A stretch of DNA of 64,000 nucleotides from Anastatus disparis (Eukaryota; Arthropoda; Insecta; Hymenoptera; Eupelmidae), in NCBI GenBank assembly GCA_017163975.1, contig JAFFSR010000019.1, forward strand, positions 124,001-188,000. The letters run 5' to 3'. The notes below the pieces were generated by a model. That model saw only the letters and a list, made by a program, of their open reading frames with translations. It made no database searches and was not told the origin of the DNA. The position numbers and the translations under genes were made by a program. Positions 22,076 to 32,961 of this stretch are shown piece by piece; within the stretch, counting starts at the first letter, position 1, and every line of letters begins with the position of its first letter.

Positions 22076-22791
22076 GAATAGATTTTACTACGTCCACGTC
22101 GTTGTTCCTGGGTAATGCTAAATGTAAAAAAAGTTTAACTTGAAAGCACTTGAAGATCAAGCTGAAGGTCAAATTCAATGTCACGATACCTGTGTAAATA
22201 TAAATTACTATAATGTATTATGTTTATCGTAACAACAAAAGTTATTAGATAACAGAAAATGGAAATATGTTTCATATTTGCAATGTTTTTTGAAAATTTT
22301 TATACGCCATTTTGAATCCGCCATCTTGAATTTGAAAATTTTAATATCTCAACTTCATATTCGTAATCAGTAACCCCAAAAATCCCCAAGTAAAAATTTT
22401 GAAGAAAAAATACCCAGTAGACAAATGTCTGCCTCAACGTATTCAATGCAAATGGTCATGCAATTGATAGGACATATCTCGTAATTTCAAATTGGCGTAA
22501 CTTGGTGTAGAAAAATCGTAATTGAACTCTGCGACTCTTAAATTAAAGAGGAAGAGTAGTGCTATAAGATGCAACTAAAAAAAAACTCCCAAAAAATTTT
22601 GTCTCTTCTGTACATAACCTCAAAAGTAGCCAAAAACACCATTTTTTGGGTAAATAACCTCAAATATCTCAAAATCCTGACGTGATAGAGCAATTCGGAC
22701 CCCGGATTCGGATTCTACGCAAAAAATTACTTCGGAAATGATCCTCCATTTTCCAACAACTTCCATGACCCCAATATTTGTAGGCCTGTGT

Positions 22792-25400
22792 AATTTTTAC
22801 GTAAATTATTAAATTTACCAAACAGAAATTAAAAATTTTTTCTAAAGAAAAAAAAATTGTTCAAATAGTCGATTATATAGATGATCTCATTCGAAATGTT
22901 TATTTATTAGATTTATTAAAAAAACATAAAAACGAAAATTCTATATTAAAATAAGTAGAAACTTGTATAAAAAAATATGAAATAGTTTTTGAACCTGTCA
23001 ATACGGAGTTTATATTTATTAAAGAAAAAAGGTTTGTAACATGGCGAATTGGCTATGTTACTTACCTGCATTTATTGAAAGCATATAATACGACAGAAGG
23101 AAGCATTTAAAAACGATAGCACGACGGAAAGAGGACTACGCAAGTCAATATATTTTTTTTTAGTAACGATAAAATTATTTTTTCTTAATGTTTTATGCTA
23201 TATAGATATGCATATGTGCATATATGAGCAATTTTCTTACTTTTCGGTGAGTTTTGGGAGGGGGGGGGTCTTCGGATCTGTACCAAATTTTAGTATGTTG
23301 TTTGATCATATAAAATGAGAATACGGTGAAAATTTCAGTCTTTTAATGTCCCTAAAACCGGATATGTAGGCCTAAAAGGGTAAAAAATAGCCCGATTTAG
23401 CCTATTTTCAAACTTTTATAGTTCGTCACCCAGTAAACCAATTTTAATCCACAATCTTTTATTTGTTTCATAATTTTACCAAGTACTTATAAATTTTTTC
23501 TTAGAATTATTGATTACTTACCTTTTTCTCACGGAAGAATTAAGTAAACTAAAAAAATCAAAAACTATCAATATTCAAACTGTTGCTGGAGGTAATGTTT
23601 TTAATGAAAGTACTTCTTAGAAGACTTGTTTGGAAGGTATTATCATAATCTTTAAAATAAGCTGTAGAGCGTTAAGATCAGTTGTCATGGAGCGGAGATA
23701 CAGATGTTTAGATATTACAATTTCCATAAAAATCGCGTTTTTGCCATTTTAAAGTCATGGTACATATTTCTATCGACTCCAAATTGTACAAAAACTATTT
23801 TGGGAATACTTTTTCGTATCAACAATAACTTATCATCGAGAAACCTTTGGCTATTTGTCTTTAGGTTACTTATTTTAGACGTTGAAAATCGAGTATTTCC
23901 AAGTAAGCTAAATTGTATAGAGGCTTTGCTCTCTTTCAACATTTTGAGAGTGCTGAAGTACAGATTATACTACAAATTATAAAATGAAACTCCAAAACCT
24001 TTAATTTGAACACTGGATAAAGTCTCTAGGTGCTATGAGAGCAATGCGATGACCAGTTCAATTTATAGTGAATTTTAAAATACCAAATCTGTGAATGCTC
24101 GTTTTACGCAATCAGCGCTATTGCTCCACAAGAGGCGTTCACTATCACCTCCGGTACAGCTGTGATGTTTTCATATCTAAATTTATAGATTAAATGCGCA
24201 ATGATGAATATATTGTGATAGACGCTTAAGCTCGAAGCTCTTATGAGCATCCATGAAGCTTGAGAGCATATGATCCGTTATCTTGAGTCTGAGGGGTTTT
24301 GTTTTCATTAAGACCTTATAGCTCTTTAACAGGAGCGATGTAACCTCATGTCAGTTCGCGTTTTTTTACAATACATATGACTATATGCTCTAGAGCGTGA
24401 AAGAAATGCTCGTCCATATGTCCAGGTCACGAGGCGCCTTTGTCTGGTGAGCACCCACATATAGTAGTAATACTACTTTTTTAGGCATAAAAACATGTTT
24501 TGCAAATGAAAGAGCGCCTCGCGTGCAAAACTCTATCAATGTAGATATGAAAATTACAGCGGTATACTTTATGTGATGGTAAATCTTAAATAAAAAATAT
24601 AATAAAAACCAGGGTATATCACAATTTGAAAATTCAATGCCTGTCCTCAAATGATGACAAACGTCAAAAGAGGTTAATTTATATGAATATGAGGTTCACC
24701 TAAATAAAGTTGAAAAAAATCTCAAACTGCTGAATAGACTCTTTATTACTTTTCGATTTCGATTTACACTTCGATTTTTATTTGTTTCGTTGACTAGTGT
24801 GTAAAGAATATTCAATATTCTTTCCTACTTATAGCTATTTTTTTGGTGTGAGCATTTTTTTTCTATGCTGATAAATATAATATAAAAAATTATAATATCG
24901 CGGCGAGTATGTTCGGCGACCACGTGCGTGATATTGTGCTCTGATTCCATTAGTGCTTTTTCTTTTATTTATTGAGTCTTCTTTTAGCTTTTTTATGCAA
25001 ATAGTTCTTCAATAAAATCTTCTTTCTGTCATGCTAGAGTTGAGCGTAAATTTTGCAATCAGCATCACGTACGCTATACGCGACTGGCGTTTACCTTGAG
25101 CGTGCGTATTGTAATATTGTTTAATTATCTAATAAAATGTTCCAATGTTTTTTTATTTGAAGAGCTTAATCTATCATTTAGTGTCATTCATTTTCATACA
25201 TATACATTCTTACAATTCGAATCACCCTTCCAGCGATACTATTGTCGCTAATTAGCTTTATAAATATTCGTGAGACCTCCTGATCCCCATTTATTATCCG
25301 TAGCACTTATGCGATTGTTAAAAATGAAATGATATTAGTACCGATAATCGTGCATGGTGTACATATTCCACTTCAAAAGAGTTTGAAAATTTTTAGGAAT
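22792..25400. other. Long AT-rich stretch, nothing recognised
   Basis: No gene, no long inverted repeat and no tandem array that I can support. A G-run (ten G) is at about 23263. Open frames at 23704-23982 and on the opposite strand over the same bases are not family-like. GC rises slightly at 24900-25100 without a coding pattern. Confidence 0.4.
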
Positions 25401-25419
25401 TCCAGGTTTATTAAATCAG

Positions 25420-26990
25420 ATGTTAGTTTATGTCCAAAAGTTGGCTCATGAAACTAAAATAATTAGCAATATAATGCACGCTTTTTTTTGGAAAAAAAAA
25501 TATCCGGAAAAATTTTCCTCTAACATTGTTTCACCGCTTTATAATTTTTTTGATGAACTGAAAGTTGGAAATGCACTTGGTAGCTATACTGGAATTGATA
25601 AATTTGGTACAGTATATGCTTACATTGCATGTCTTCTACTTCACATATCTTCTCAGCTTAACAGGGGGCCGAACTATCTGTCTTTGTTTAATAGCGTTTT
25701 TCATCATTTATGTAAACATCATCCGTTGTAGCAAGACAAAAATAGTAGCCCCCGCTAGATATTAGTATAAGAAGTAAATATTGTAATAACAATCAAATTA
25801 TTTTATTGTGTAGTTTTTGAATAATATGAGACCTACCAAAAAAGATAGGTTATATTCTAGTTTGTTAGTAGGTCTCATATTATTCAAAAACTATACAATA
25901 AAATCCTTTCCTTGTTATTACAAAATTTACTTATTATACTAATATCTAGCGGGGGCTACTATTTTTTCTTGCTACACAGGGTGGACAAAGACAGATAGCT
26001 CGGTCTCCTTTTAACAATATTATTTGAACAACGCTTTTACATGCTGAAGATTTAAAAAAATGTGGTAATAGAAAGGTGTTTCAAAAACTCATTGAAGAAC
26101 TCAATTTCTTAAGTATTTTTGGAATAATAGTAGACGTTAACGACGTAAAACGGTTCATAAAATTTCAACTGCTTTTAAGAATAAGTGATAATTTGGGAGT
26201 TAGCTCGATGTTTGGCTTTGTAGAATTAAGACAAATTATTTCTGCAGAATATGTAAGGTGACATCAGCCAAGTCTGCAAAGATTATTAAGAAAAATAAGT
26301 CCATTTCAAGAACCAAAATTATTATGAAGAAGATGCTAAGGTTTCGATTAGTGACATAAAAAAAGAATGAGTGATCAATGAAATGAACCATTTTCATATT
26401 ATAAAAAATATTTCCATAAACATGATGCGTGACATTTGAGATGTTGTATGCATGTATGTTATGCAATTATTAATACGTACTTTTTGTTGAGAAAAAATAT
26501 TCTACCTTAGAACATCTAAATTCATTAATTAAAAATTTCTCTGGTACTTCAATCAAAAATGTAAATAAACCGCCAGAAATCACTTATAATATGATTAAAA
26601 GTAAGATGAATTTAAAAATTTCAGCTTCACCAATGCTCTTTATTGTACGATATTTTGGCTTAATTGTAGGAGACTTGACACCTAACGATGATGAGCATTG
26701 AGAATTTTACAAACGTTTGCAAAAGATTTTTAACATTGTAACATCGCCACGCATAACTAAAGGACATTCCAAGAAATTAGAAGTTTTAATATAAAATCTT
26801 AAAAAACTGCCTTTAAAATTTGGTGGAATACATGAACCTAAATTCCACATTTTGGTTTGAAAAATAGCCCAATGATTCATTTTTGAGCATGCATTTCGAA
26901 TCACGACATCGACAATTAAAGTCTGTAACTCTATCTACGTATTAAAATCGAGATTTATCAACGACCATTGCGACAAAAGAATAATTAAGA
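25420..26990 (+). pseudogene. Uncharacterised transposon-type protein, N and middle part
   Basis: The stretch 25420-25657 encodes HETKIISNIMHAFFWKKKYP, NFFDELKVGNALGSYTGIDKF and YAYIACLLLHISSQL. The family continues after a MITE (25658-26014) with VFQKLIEELNFLS and LLRISDNLGVSSMFGFVE at 26070-26240. Weaker, frameshifted matches run to about 26960. I know this arrangement from many unnamed arthropod proteins with a transposon distribution. No biochemical role can be given. The remaining C-terminal block lies beyond another inserted element at 29719-30257. Multiple stops show the copy is dead. Confidence 0.65.
25658..26014. mobile_element. TTAA-flanked palindromic MITE, family beta, copy 2
   Basis: TTAA at 25658-25661 and 26011-26014. 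The left end CAGGGGGCCGAACTATCTGT and a right end with GACAAAGACAGATAGCTCGG match the copy at 16166 with about 30 bp deleted near the right end (ACACAGGGTGGACAAAG). It splits the coding frame of the surrounding pseudogene, so it arrived after that gene was in place. Confidence 0.9.
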
Positions 26991-27544
26991 ATGTGTTATA
27001 GGCTGATTCCATTTCAAATCGAACAGTCAGTATACACTCAAGTCACCAATTACTGCGCTAATGGAGTATGTTATTCTACCCTAAAAATAAGGGTATATAT
27101 TTTGCTGAAATATCAAAATTGCATCAGATATGCACTTTTGAAAATTGCATACAAAAACTAAATGTTAAAACTGAAAATGTTAAGAATAACTTTAGAGAGC
27201 TATCGTTTTACCAATTTCCAATGAATTTTGATAAACCTTTTTTTATTTTATTTCGTTTTGAGCCCTCTTCAACTCCGTGCAAGAAATTTAAAAAAAAACT
27301 AAAAAATGACTGAGATATATGCATTTTACCAAAAATGCACTTTTTATCGCACATGCATTTTTCTCGAAAAGGCCATTTTTTTTTGCTGAAATTTTTTTGC
27401 TGATAGAGGACCAAAATACCTATCTAATAGTACTTGTTTGATCCCGGCTTTTTTGGTTTGGAGCGAGAAAAAAATTCACAAATTTTGTTGGTGAAAAATG
27501 CTTGTATATACGTTCGGAAGTCTTAAGCAGTCGACACTTAAATA

Positions 27545-27660
27545 TTATCCTTCGTTTAGCATTATCCAGGAACAACGACGTGGACGTAGAAGGATTCTGT
27601 TCCCTTCGGGGTGCTTTTTTAGAGTGAGTTCCCCTTCCCTCTCACTGTTGGGATGCGTCA
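27545..27660. repeat. Copy of the CGACGTGGACGTAG/GGGGTGC block
   Basis: AACAACGACGTGGACGTAG, then TTCCCTTCGGGGTGC, then GTGAGTTCCCCTTCCCTCTC, resembles the inverse of the segment after the transposase at 21768 and those in the palindrome at 31310 and 34020-34640. Confidence 0.7.
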
Positions 27661-27790
27661 AAAAAATAATTATAGATAATTATTTTTTTTTATTTTTGCG
27701 CTCATTATTTTTAGTTTTAAATGTAGTCTCACGACGCTTGGCTTTTTTTTCTTGTTTTTCATTTCATTTAGTGCATGTATAGCTGTCCTG

Positions 27791-28777
27791 CTAATAAATA
27801 TATGTGATTTTAATTCCCCAAGTTTTTTTTAACCACATATGACTTTTTTGAATTCCATTATATTTAGAAACCCCACTCCATTCAATATTTTTCTTTTTTC
27901 TAAATCTTTCAATCTCATTTATTGGTAGTAAAATGATTTTTATTGCATTGGTGTAACTTTGAACCCAATTTATAAAATCGTCAGCATTTTGTATCGATTC
28001 TTCATGAAAATATTCCATAACGATATTTTTTGTGCTTTCATCAATAGGATGACCAGTATATAAATCTGGCTCGGAATAAACTCCTTTATTTTTCACGAGA
28101 TTTCTTGATTTATTTATCATATACTCGCTTATATTCGGGAATAGTGAGCAAACTTTTATTTTGCTTAATTTTGAAGGTAGTAGAGTTAGAAGTTTTATTT
28201 TCTCCGAAATAGAAGAGCATTTTTCTAAAGCCAATTTAAAATTTTCTAAAAATTCATTCCAATAGTTTCCAGTGGAATTTTCGTCCGATTCTATTGATTC
28301 AACTGAAATGCCATACGCATCTTCTAATTTACTTCCAACAGTAGCAGAAAAAGCTGAAATTAAGGATTTTTTCTTTTTAGATACGTAATTTCCTCTAAAA
28401 TTTTCAGGTATTGCAGTTTTTCTTTTTAGGGGTGAGATGCATTCAGGTAAAACTGAATTAATACTCTCGTTTAATTCCTCTATTCGTTCGGGTGTCTTCG
28501 GAATAAAATCATCATCTCTTCCGCTAAAAAGTTCAGTGATTTCATTTTCAGATATAGACTCAAGATCACTTAAAATCATATTTGATATGCGTTTATGGCA
28601 ATTTTTACATACATTAGTAGATGGCAATATATTTAAATCTGGATGAAGCTGTGCCAAATTAATGGCTAAATCTTCCAACGGTCTAAAACGTGAATTACTG
28701 CTCATATAAACTACCTTTTTATGTATTTGAAAAAAATCGGGACATGAAATTCTTTTAGAAGAGTAAATTTCGGACAT
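27791..28777 (-). CDS. Putative transposon-encoded DNA-binding protein, 328 aa
   Basis: An open minus-strand frame starts at a true ATG (28775-28777). The N-terminus has SCPDFFQIHKKVVYM and, near residue 50, a C-x2-C-H motif (VCKNCHKRI). Residues ~170-260 hold EKIKLLTLLPSKLSKIKVCS, INKSRNLVKNKGVYSEPDL and a following acidic helix. I remember this combination as the N-terminal DNA-binding half of a widespread unnamed arthropod transposon protein. The expected long C-terminal half is missing. After about residue 275 the sequence jumps to KYNGIQKSHMWLKKTWG and stops, so this is probably an internally deleted derivative. It is the only gene between the two long inverted repeats. Whether it is still expressed is unknown. 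Confidence 0.6.
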   Translation of the reverse strand: MSEIYSSKRISCPDFFQIHKKVVYMSSNSRFRPLEDLAINLAQLHPDLNILPSTNVCKNCHKRISNMILSDLESISENEITELFSGRDDDFIPKTPERIEELNESINSVLPECISPLKRKTAIPENFRGNYVSKKKKSLISAFSATVGSKLEDAYGISVESIESDENSTGNYWNEFLENFKLALEKCSSISEKIKLLTLLPSKLSKIKVCSLFPNISEYMINKSRNLVKNKGVYSEPDLYTGHPIDESTKNIVMEYFHEESIQNADDFINWVQSYTNAIKIILLPINEIERFRKKKNIEWSGVSKYNGIQKSHMWLKKTWGIKITYIY

Positions 28778-29005
28778 TGTTATTTCACAATTTTGTTGAA
28801 TTTTTCACAAGCCCAAAAGCACCTTTCAAAGCAGCCGTAAAAATAACTAGCTTCTATATAACAGTTCTAATATGCTGTTTTGGTTACGCGATGTATTTGT
28901 CCGCGAGTTAGCCTCCTATTGTTTGTACATCGAAACATACATAATATAGATATACACGAATAGAATTCTTTTTTTTCATATTTAAATATTTATTTTTATA
29001 TTACG

Positions 29006-29007
<2 letters not shown>

Positions 29008-29097
<90 letters not shown>

Positions 29098-29098
29098 A
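29008..29098. repeat. (CA)n(TA)n microsatellite
   Basis: About 17 CA units (29010-29042) continue into about 20 TA units. It lies inside the transposon at 26997-29718, in the 5' flank of its minus-strand gene. Confidence 0.95.
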
Positions 29099-29718
29099 CT
29101 ATTGATGCTATATACATGCATACAAATGTAAACAAATGATGAGCCAAGCATACGACAGTGTTTGAATGCAGACTGCTTAAGACTTCCGAACGTATATACA
29201 AGCATTTTTCACCAACAAAATTTGTGAATTTTTTTCTCGCTCCAAACCAAAAAAGCCGGGATCAAACAAGTACTATTAGATAGGTATTTTGGTCCTCTAT
29301 CAGCAAAAAAAATTTCAGCAAAAAAAAAATGGCCTTTTCGAGAAATGTGCATGTGCATAAAAAGTGCATTTTTTGGTAAAATGCATATATCTCAGTCATT
29401 TTTTAGTTTTTTTTTAAATTTCTTGCACGGAGTTGAAGAGGGCTCAAAACGAAATAAAATAAAAAAAGGTTTATCAAAATTCATTGGAAATTGGTAAAAC
29501 GATAGCTCTCTAAAGTTATTCTCAACATTTTCAGTTTTAACATTTAGTTTTTGTATGCAATTTTCAAAAGTGCATATCTGATGCAATTTTGATATTTCAG
29601 CAAAATAAAAAAATACGTATACCCTTATTTTTAGGGTAGAATAACATACTCCATTAGCGCAGTAATTGGTGACTTGAGTGTATACTGACTGTTCGATTTG
29701 AAATGGAATCAGCCTATA

Positions 29719-30257
29719 TGATTAATTAACTAGAATTCTCTAGAGAAATTATATTTGATTTTATTGATACTAATATTATGAATCAATCTTATTATAGTGA
29801 TAAAATAAAAACAGAACAGTCAATATACTGCAAGGAAGAAGAAATTTATGGCACTTCATATAAACTAGGAACTTTCGTGGTACATCGTTAAAAAAAATTA
29901 AATTTCGTTTTTAGTACATTTCTGAAATTTTTGTTTTTAATTTTCTATTTAATAAAATTATACAGTAAAATTACGGTATGATTATTAATTTTCCTGCAAT
30001 TTCGCATTAAAACTACGGTGAAATTATTAATTTTCATGTACAGACTTGAAGCCAGTTTTCAGTTTTACATTAAATTTGCACATGCTTTTTTTAACAGTGT
30101 AACTAATATGCAACAAAAAATCATATTCGTGAATGAAGAAGGTTATTTTTATTTAAATATTTGTGAAGAAATCACTTTCAACGATTATTATTACGCATAT
30201 ATTATTAAAAGCTGTGATAAAAGTAAATTAATAAAAAAAAGGATTTTCCAAACATAG
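29719..30257 (+). pseudogene. C-terminal block of the protein begun at 25420
   Basis: After the inserted element, frames near 29800-29880 encode EEEIYGTSYKLGTFVV. A small MITE (29881-30101) follows. Then KIIFVNEEGYFYLNI and NDYYYAYIIKSCDKSK appear at 30118-30230. These are the family's C-terminal blocks, in the order expected. The same block occurs inverted at 35304-35487 with 27 bp more coding sequence (NSEFKLGEI), so the left copy has an extra deletion. Confidence 0.6.
29881..30101. mobile_element. Small MITE, TACACTGTTAAAAAA ends, left copy
   Basis: Begins TACATCGTTAAAAAA and ends TTTTTTTAACAGTGTA. It sits between coding blocks that would otherwise join (FVV and SNMQ type blocks), consistent with insertion at TA. 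Non-coding, AT-rich. Confidence 0.7.
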
Positions 30258-30259
30258 TT

Positions 30260-30647
30260 CCTAGAGTGTCTGTTTTAAAAAATGAAGCGTATTTCGTAGT
30301 TTTACGTTATATTTTATATTTTATGATATTTAGTTGTTACAATTTATTCACGGTGACCCATTTCAATCGCTACACCCGGATTGTTCGGATCCTAAGACAG
30401 ATAGGAAGAAATGGTTCAGACAAAAGTTGTAGGAGACGAAAGGGGCCAAACGATGGTCCTAACAGCTTTGACCTTGAATTTGACCTTCAAGGCTATTTCA
30501 AGGTCGAGTGGTTTTATTTAATAGGAACTCCTATTTTTGACCTCGGATTCAGAAAGAGCGGGAAATTTTACGTTTAAAATCATATTGAGACATTTTTTTC
30601 AAGGTTATTTCAAGGTCAAATGAAGGTCGAACTCCGAAAAATCCTTT
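30260..30647. other. Left palindrome arm, non-coding
   Basis: Inverted counterpart of 34920-35300. It includes repeated AAGGTCAAATTC / GACCTTGAATTTGACC motifs near 30470-30500 and 30610. Open frames in both arms (about 80-100 codons) mirror each other and look non-functional. Confidence 0.6.
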
Positions 30648-31036
30648 TTAAGAGCAGGTCGTATATCTCTGTCCTTTTCTAATCAAAGAATTGATTTTTT
30701 TGCAAAAACTAATAATTGTAGCAAAAAATAAGGAGATAGTTCCATCTCGTATAATAAAAAGCAAGATTTTCTTTGATGAGGGAAAATTATTTTTATCGAT
30801 TCATTTTGAAGAAAACTTTGAAAAACTTAAAAAATAGAGGTTAGGATGGACAATTTAGTTTTTCAAGGTTTTCTTAAAAACGAAGCGATAAAAATAATTT
30901 TTCCTCATAAAAGAGAATCTTGCTTTTTATTATACGAGATGGGGCTTTCTTCTTATTTTTTGCTACAATTATTAATTTTTGTGAAAAAATCAATTCTCTG
31001 ATTAGAAAAGGACAGATATACTCGACCTCCTCTTAA
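30648..31036. mobile_element. TTAA-flanked palindromic MITE, family alpha, copy 2
   Basis: 389 bp between TTAA sites at 30648-30651 and 31033-31036. The ends GAGCAGGTCGTATATCTCTG and CGACCTCCTC are inverted, and the element folds along its length. It is present only in the left arm of the palindrome; the mirror position at 34912-34915 is a single TTAA, the empty site. Confidence 0.92.
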
Positions 31037-31892
31037 GTGGTTTTTTCCATGAGTCACAGGCTTAAGTGGTTCAAACTAATCGTAGGTTTAATAGGGAAAC
31101 CCACACACCCAAAACTTTCACATCCTAGTAAACAAATATCAAACTTGCACATCCGAACCCCATGCTCTTCATAGCCTCACATGCTAAACTATTACACCAG
31201 ACATCCCCCAGTCCCACACATCTCTACCCCATGTATGATGTTTGTTTAACGGAAACTTCAAGATCATTAAAGCTTCTGTTGTAAATGTGCCAACCTTACG
31301 TTTAGCGCTACTCAGAAACAACGACGTGGACGTAGTAAGGATTGTTTCCTTTGGGGTGCTTAATTAAAGTGAGTCCCCTTGCCTCTCACTGTTCGGGGTG
31401 ATTTATTTAAGTGAGTCCCTTCGCCTCTCACCTTGGAATACCGATTTCCGATTGTCGCACTACCATAATTACTTCAGCTTTCTCCTAAAAGTAACGTCCT
31501 GTCAACGATCTTGTTAGGCGGATAGTCAACCATTTCAGAGCCAGCCATTAATTACTATTAAATTTGAATAGTAAAATGGTATCAAAAATATTAATAATCA
31601 TAATATTCGCCCGTATGCGGTCGCGACTAAAAAAGAAAAACGCTTGTCACACTTTATGAATTGTAAATTTTATAATAAAGTAATAATCAAAACATCATAG
31701 GTATTTGATTCAATAAAACATTAATTCTACTTTGAATTGCACATAAATTTTGTCGTTCAAACTTAAAAAATACTAATATTGACAATGTAATCATTAAAGA
31801 CACACGCATAAAAAAATTATGTTCCGTCAAAGGTTCTTTTAATAATATCTGAACTGTTTACCAATTTTAAGATTTTCCGCCTATTTTGAATA

Positions 31893-32297
31893 TTAAGGGG
31901 TATCCGCATACCGGCATAGAATTCTACCTTATCTACATTTGAATTTTGCATTTTAATACAAATTTAACTATTTACGACTGAAATTCATAGAAGAGGCACA
32001 TTCTTAACATTCTAAAGAATTGATTGCAATGTTAAGAGACAGTATAAAAGTGAAAATGAAGACGAAAACTGCAAAATACGATTATTCATAACTACATTGG
32101 AAAGTTAATCGTATTAAGCAGTTTTCGTCTTCATTTTCACTTTTATACTGTCGTTTAAAATTGCAATCAATTCTTTAGAATGTTAAGAATGTGCCTCTTC
32201 TATCAATTTCAGTCATTAATAGTTAAATATTTATTAAAATGCATAATTGAAATGTAGATAAGGTAGAACTCTATGTCGGTATGCTGATTCCCCTTAA
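31893..32297. mobile_element. TTAA-flanked palindromic MITE, family delta
   Basis: 405 bp between TTAA at 31893-31896 and 32294-32297. The terminal GGGGTATCCGCATACCGGCA is inverted as TCGGTATGCTGATTCCCC. The body is a near-perfect palindrome, for example AAGTGAAAATGAAGACGAAA near 32048 against its complement near 32127. It sits at the centre of the giant palindrome. Non-coding. Confidence 0.88.
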
Positions 32298-32315
32298 GCT
32301 TCATTTTTAATTAAT

Positions 32316-32525
32316 TGATTCTAAAAAAATAGGTTTGATGCTTTTTGTACAAAACAGAATTGTTGTATCTTTATTCTTTCAAAAGTTATAAGTAAATTAA
32401 AGAAATGAGCTGTAAAAAAATGTGATTGTTTAAAAAGAAAAGTTATAACTTTTGAAAGAATAAAGATGCAACATTTCTTTTTTGTACAAAAAGCATCAAA
32501 GCTATTTTTCAAAAACCAAACTATT
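32316..32525. mobile_element. Palindromic MITE or hairpin, 210 bp
   Basis: GATGCTTTTTGTACAAAACA (32338) and AGTTATAACTTTTGAAAGAA (about 32442) belong to two inverted arms of about 85 bp with a ~35-bp loop. No TTAA duplication is evident. It lies 20 bp right of the delta MITE. Confidence 0.7.
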
Positions 32526-32961
32526 AAAAATAAAGCTTAATATTAAAAATGTGCGGGAGATATTAAAATCGGTCAGCAGTTCAGATATTATTAGAAGAAT
32601 CTTTGACGGAACAGAAATTATTTGTAAATGTGCCTTCAATAATTACATTATCAATATTAGTATTTCTCAAGTTTGAACAGCAATAATTCACAATATTTAA
32701 AATAAAAGCAAGTTTTAGTATTATATACAGTTCAAATTAGAAATAATTTAATGATTGTTACTTTATTATAAAGCTTACAAATACAAAAGTGTGACAATCG
32801 GAGTACTTTTGGCTAATACACTTAGTCAGATAAAGTTACCGTAATTGAGGAACATTTTTCTTTTTTGGTCACGACCGTATACGGACAAATATTATAATTA
32901 TTAATATTTTTCATAACATTTCACTATTCAAATTTAATAGTAATTAATAGCTGGCTCTGAA

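Larger units (their letters stand above)
19428..22791. mobile_element. DNA transposon with ~300-bp inverted ends, superfamily unassigned
   Basis: The outer ends ACACAGGCC (19428) and GGCCTGTGT (to 22791) are inverted, and the similarity continues inward for about 300 bp. For example ATTGCTCTATCACGTCAGGA near 19514 is matched inversely near 22676, and AGTTGCATCTTATAGCACTA near 19632 is matched inversely near 22565. Between the arms is one transposase-like gene (20087-21768) on the plus strand, then a 41-bp repeat array. No clear target duplication was found. Confidence 0.85.
26997..29718. mobile_element. DNA transposon with ~540-bp inverted ends
   Basis: TATAGGCTGATTCCATTTCA (26998) is inverted at the right end (to 29718), and the match continues inward for about 540 bp, to AATGCTTGTATATACGTTCG near 27497 and its inverse near 29185. 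The arms are nearly identical apart from small gaps, suggesting a fairly young element. It encodes one minus-strand frame (27791-28777). The element lies within the pseudogene 25420-30257. Target duplication is uncertain (TATA on both sides could be target or terminus). Confidence 0.85.

Noticed and set aside
23704..23982. Overlapping frames on both strands
   Set aside because: Short, AT-biased, no family resemblance, no context.
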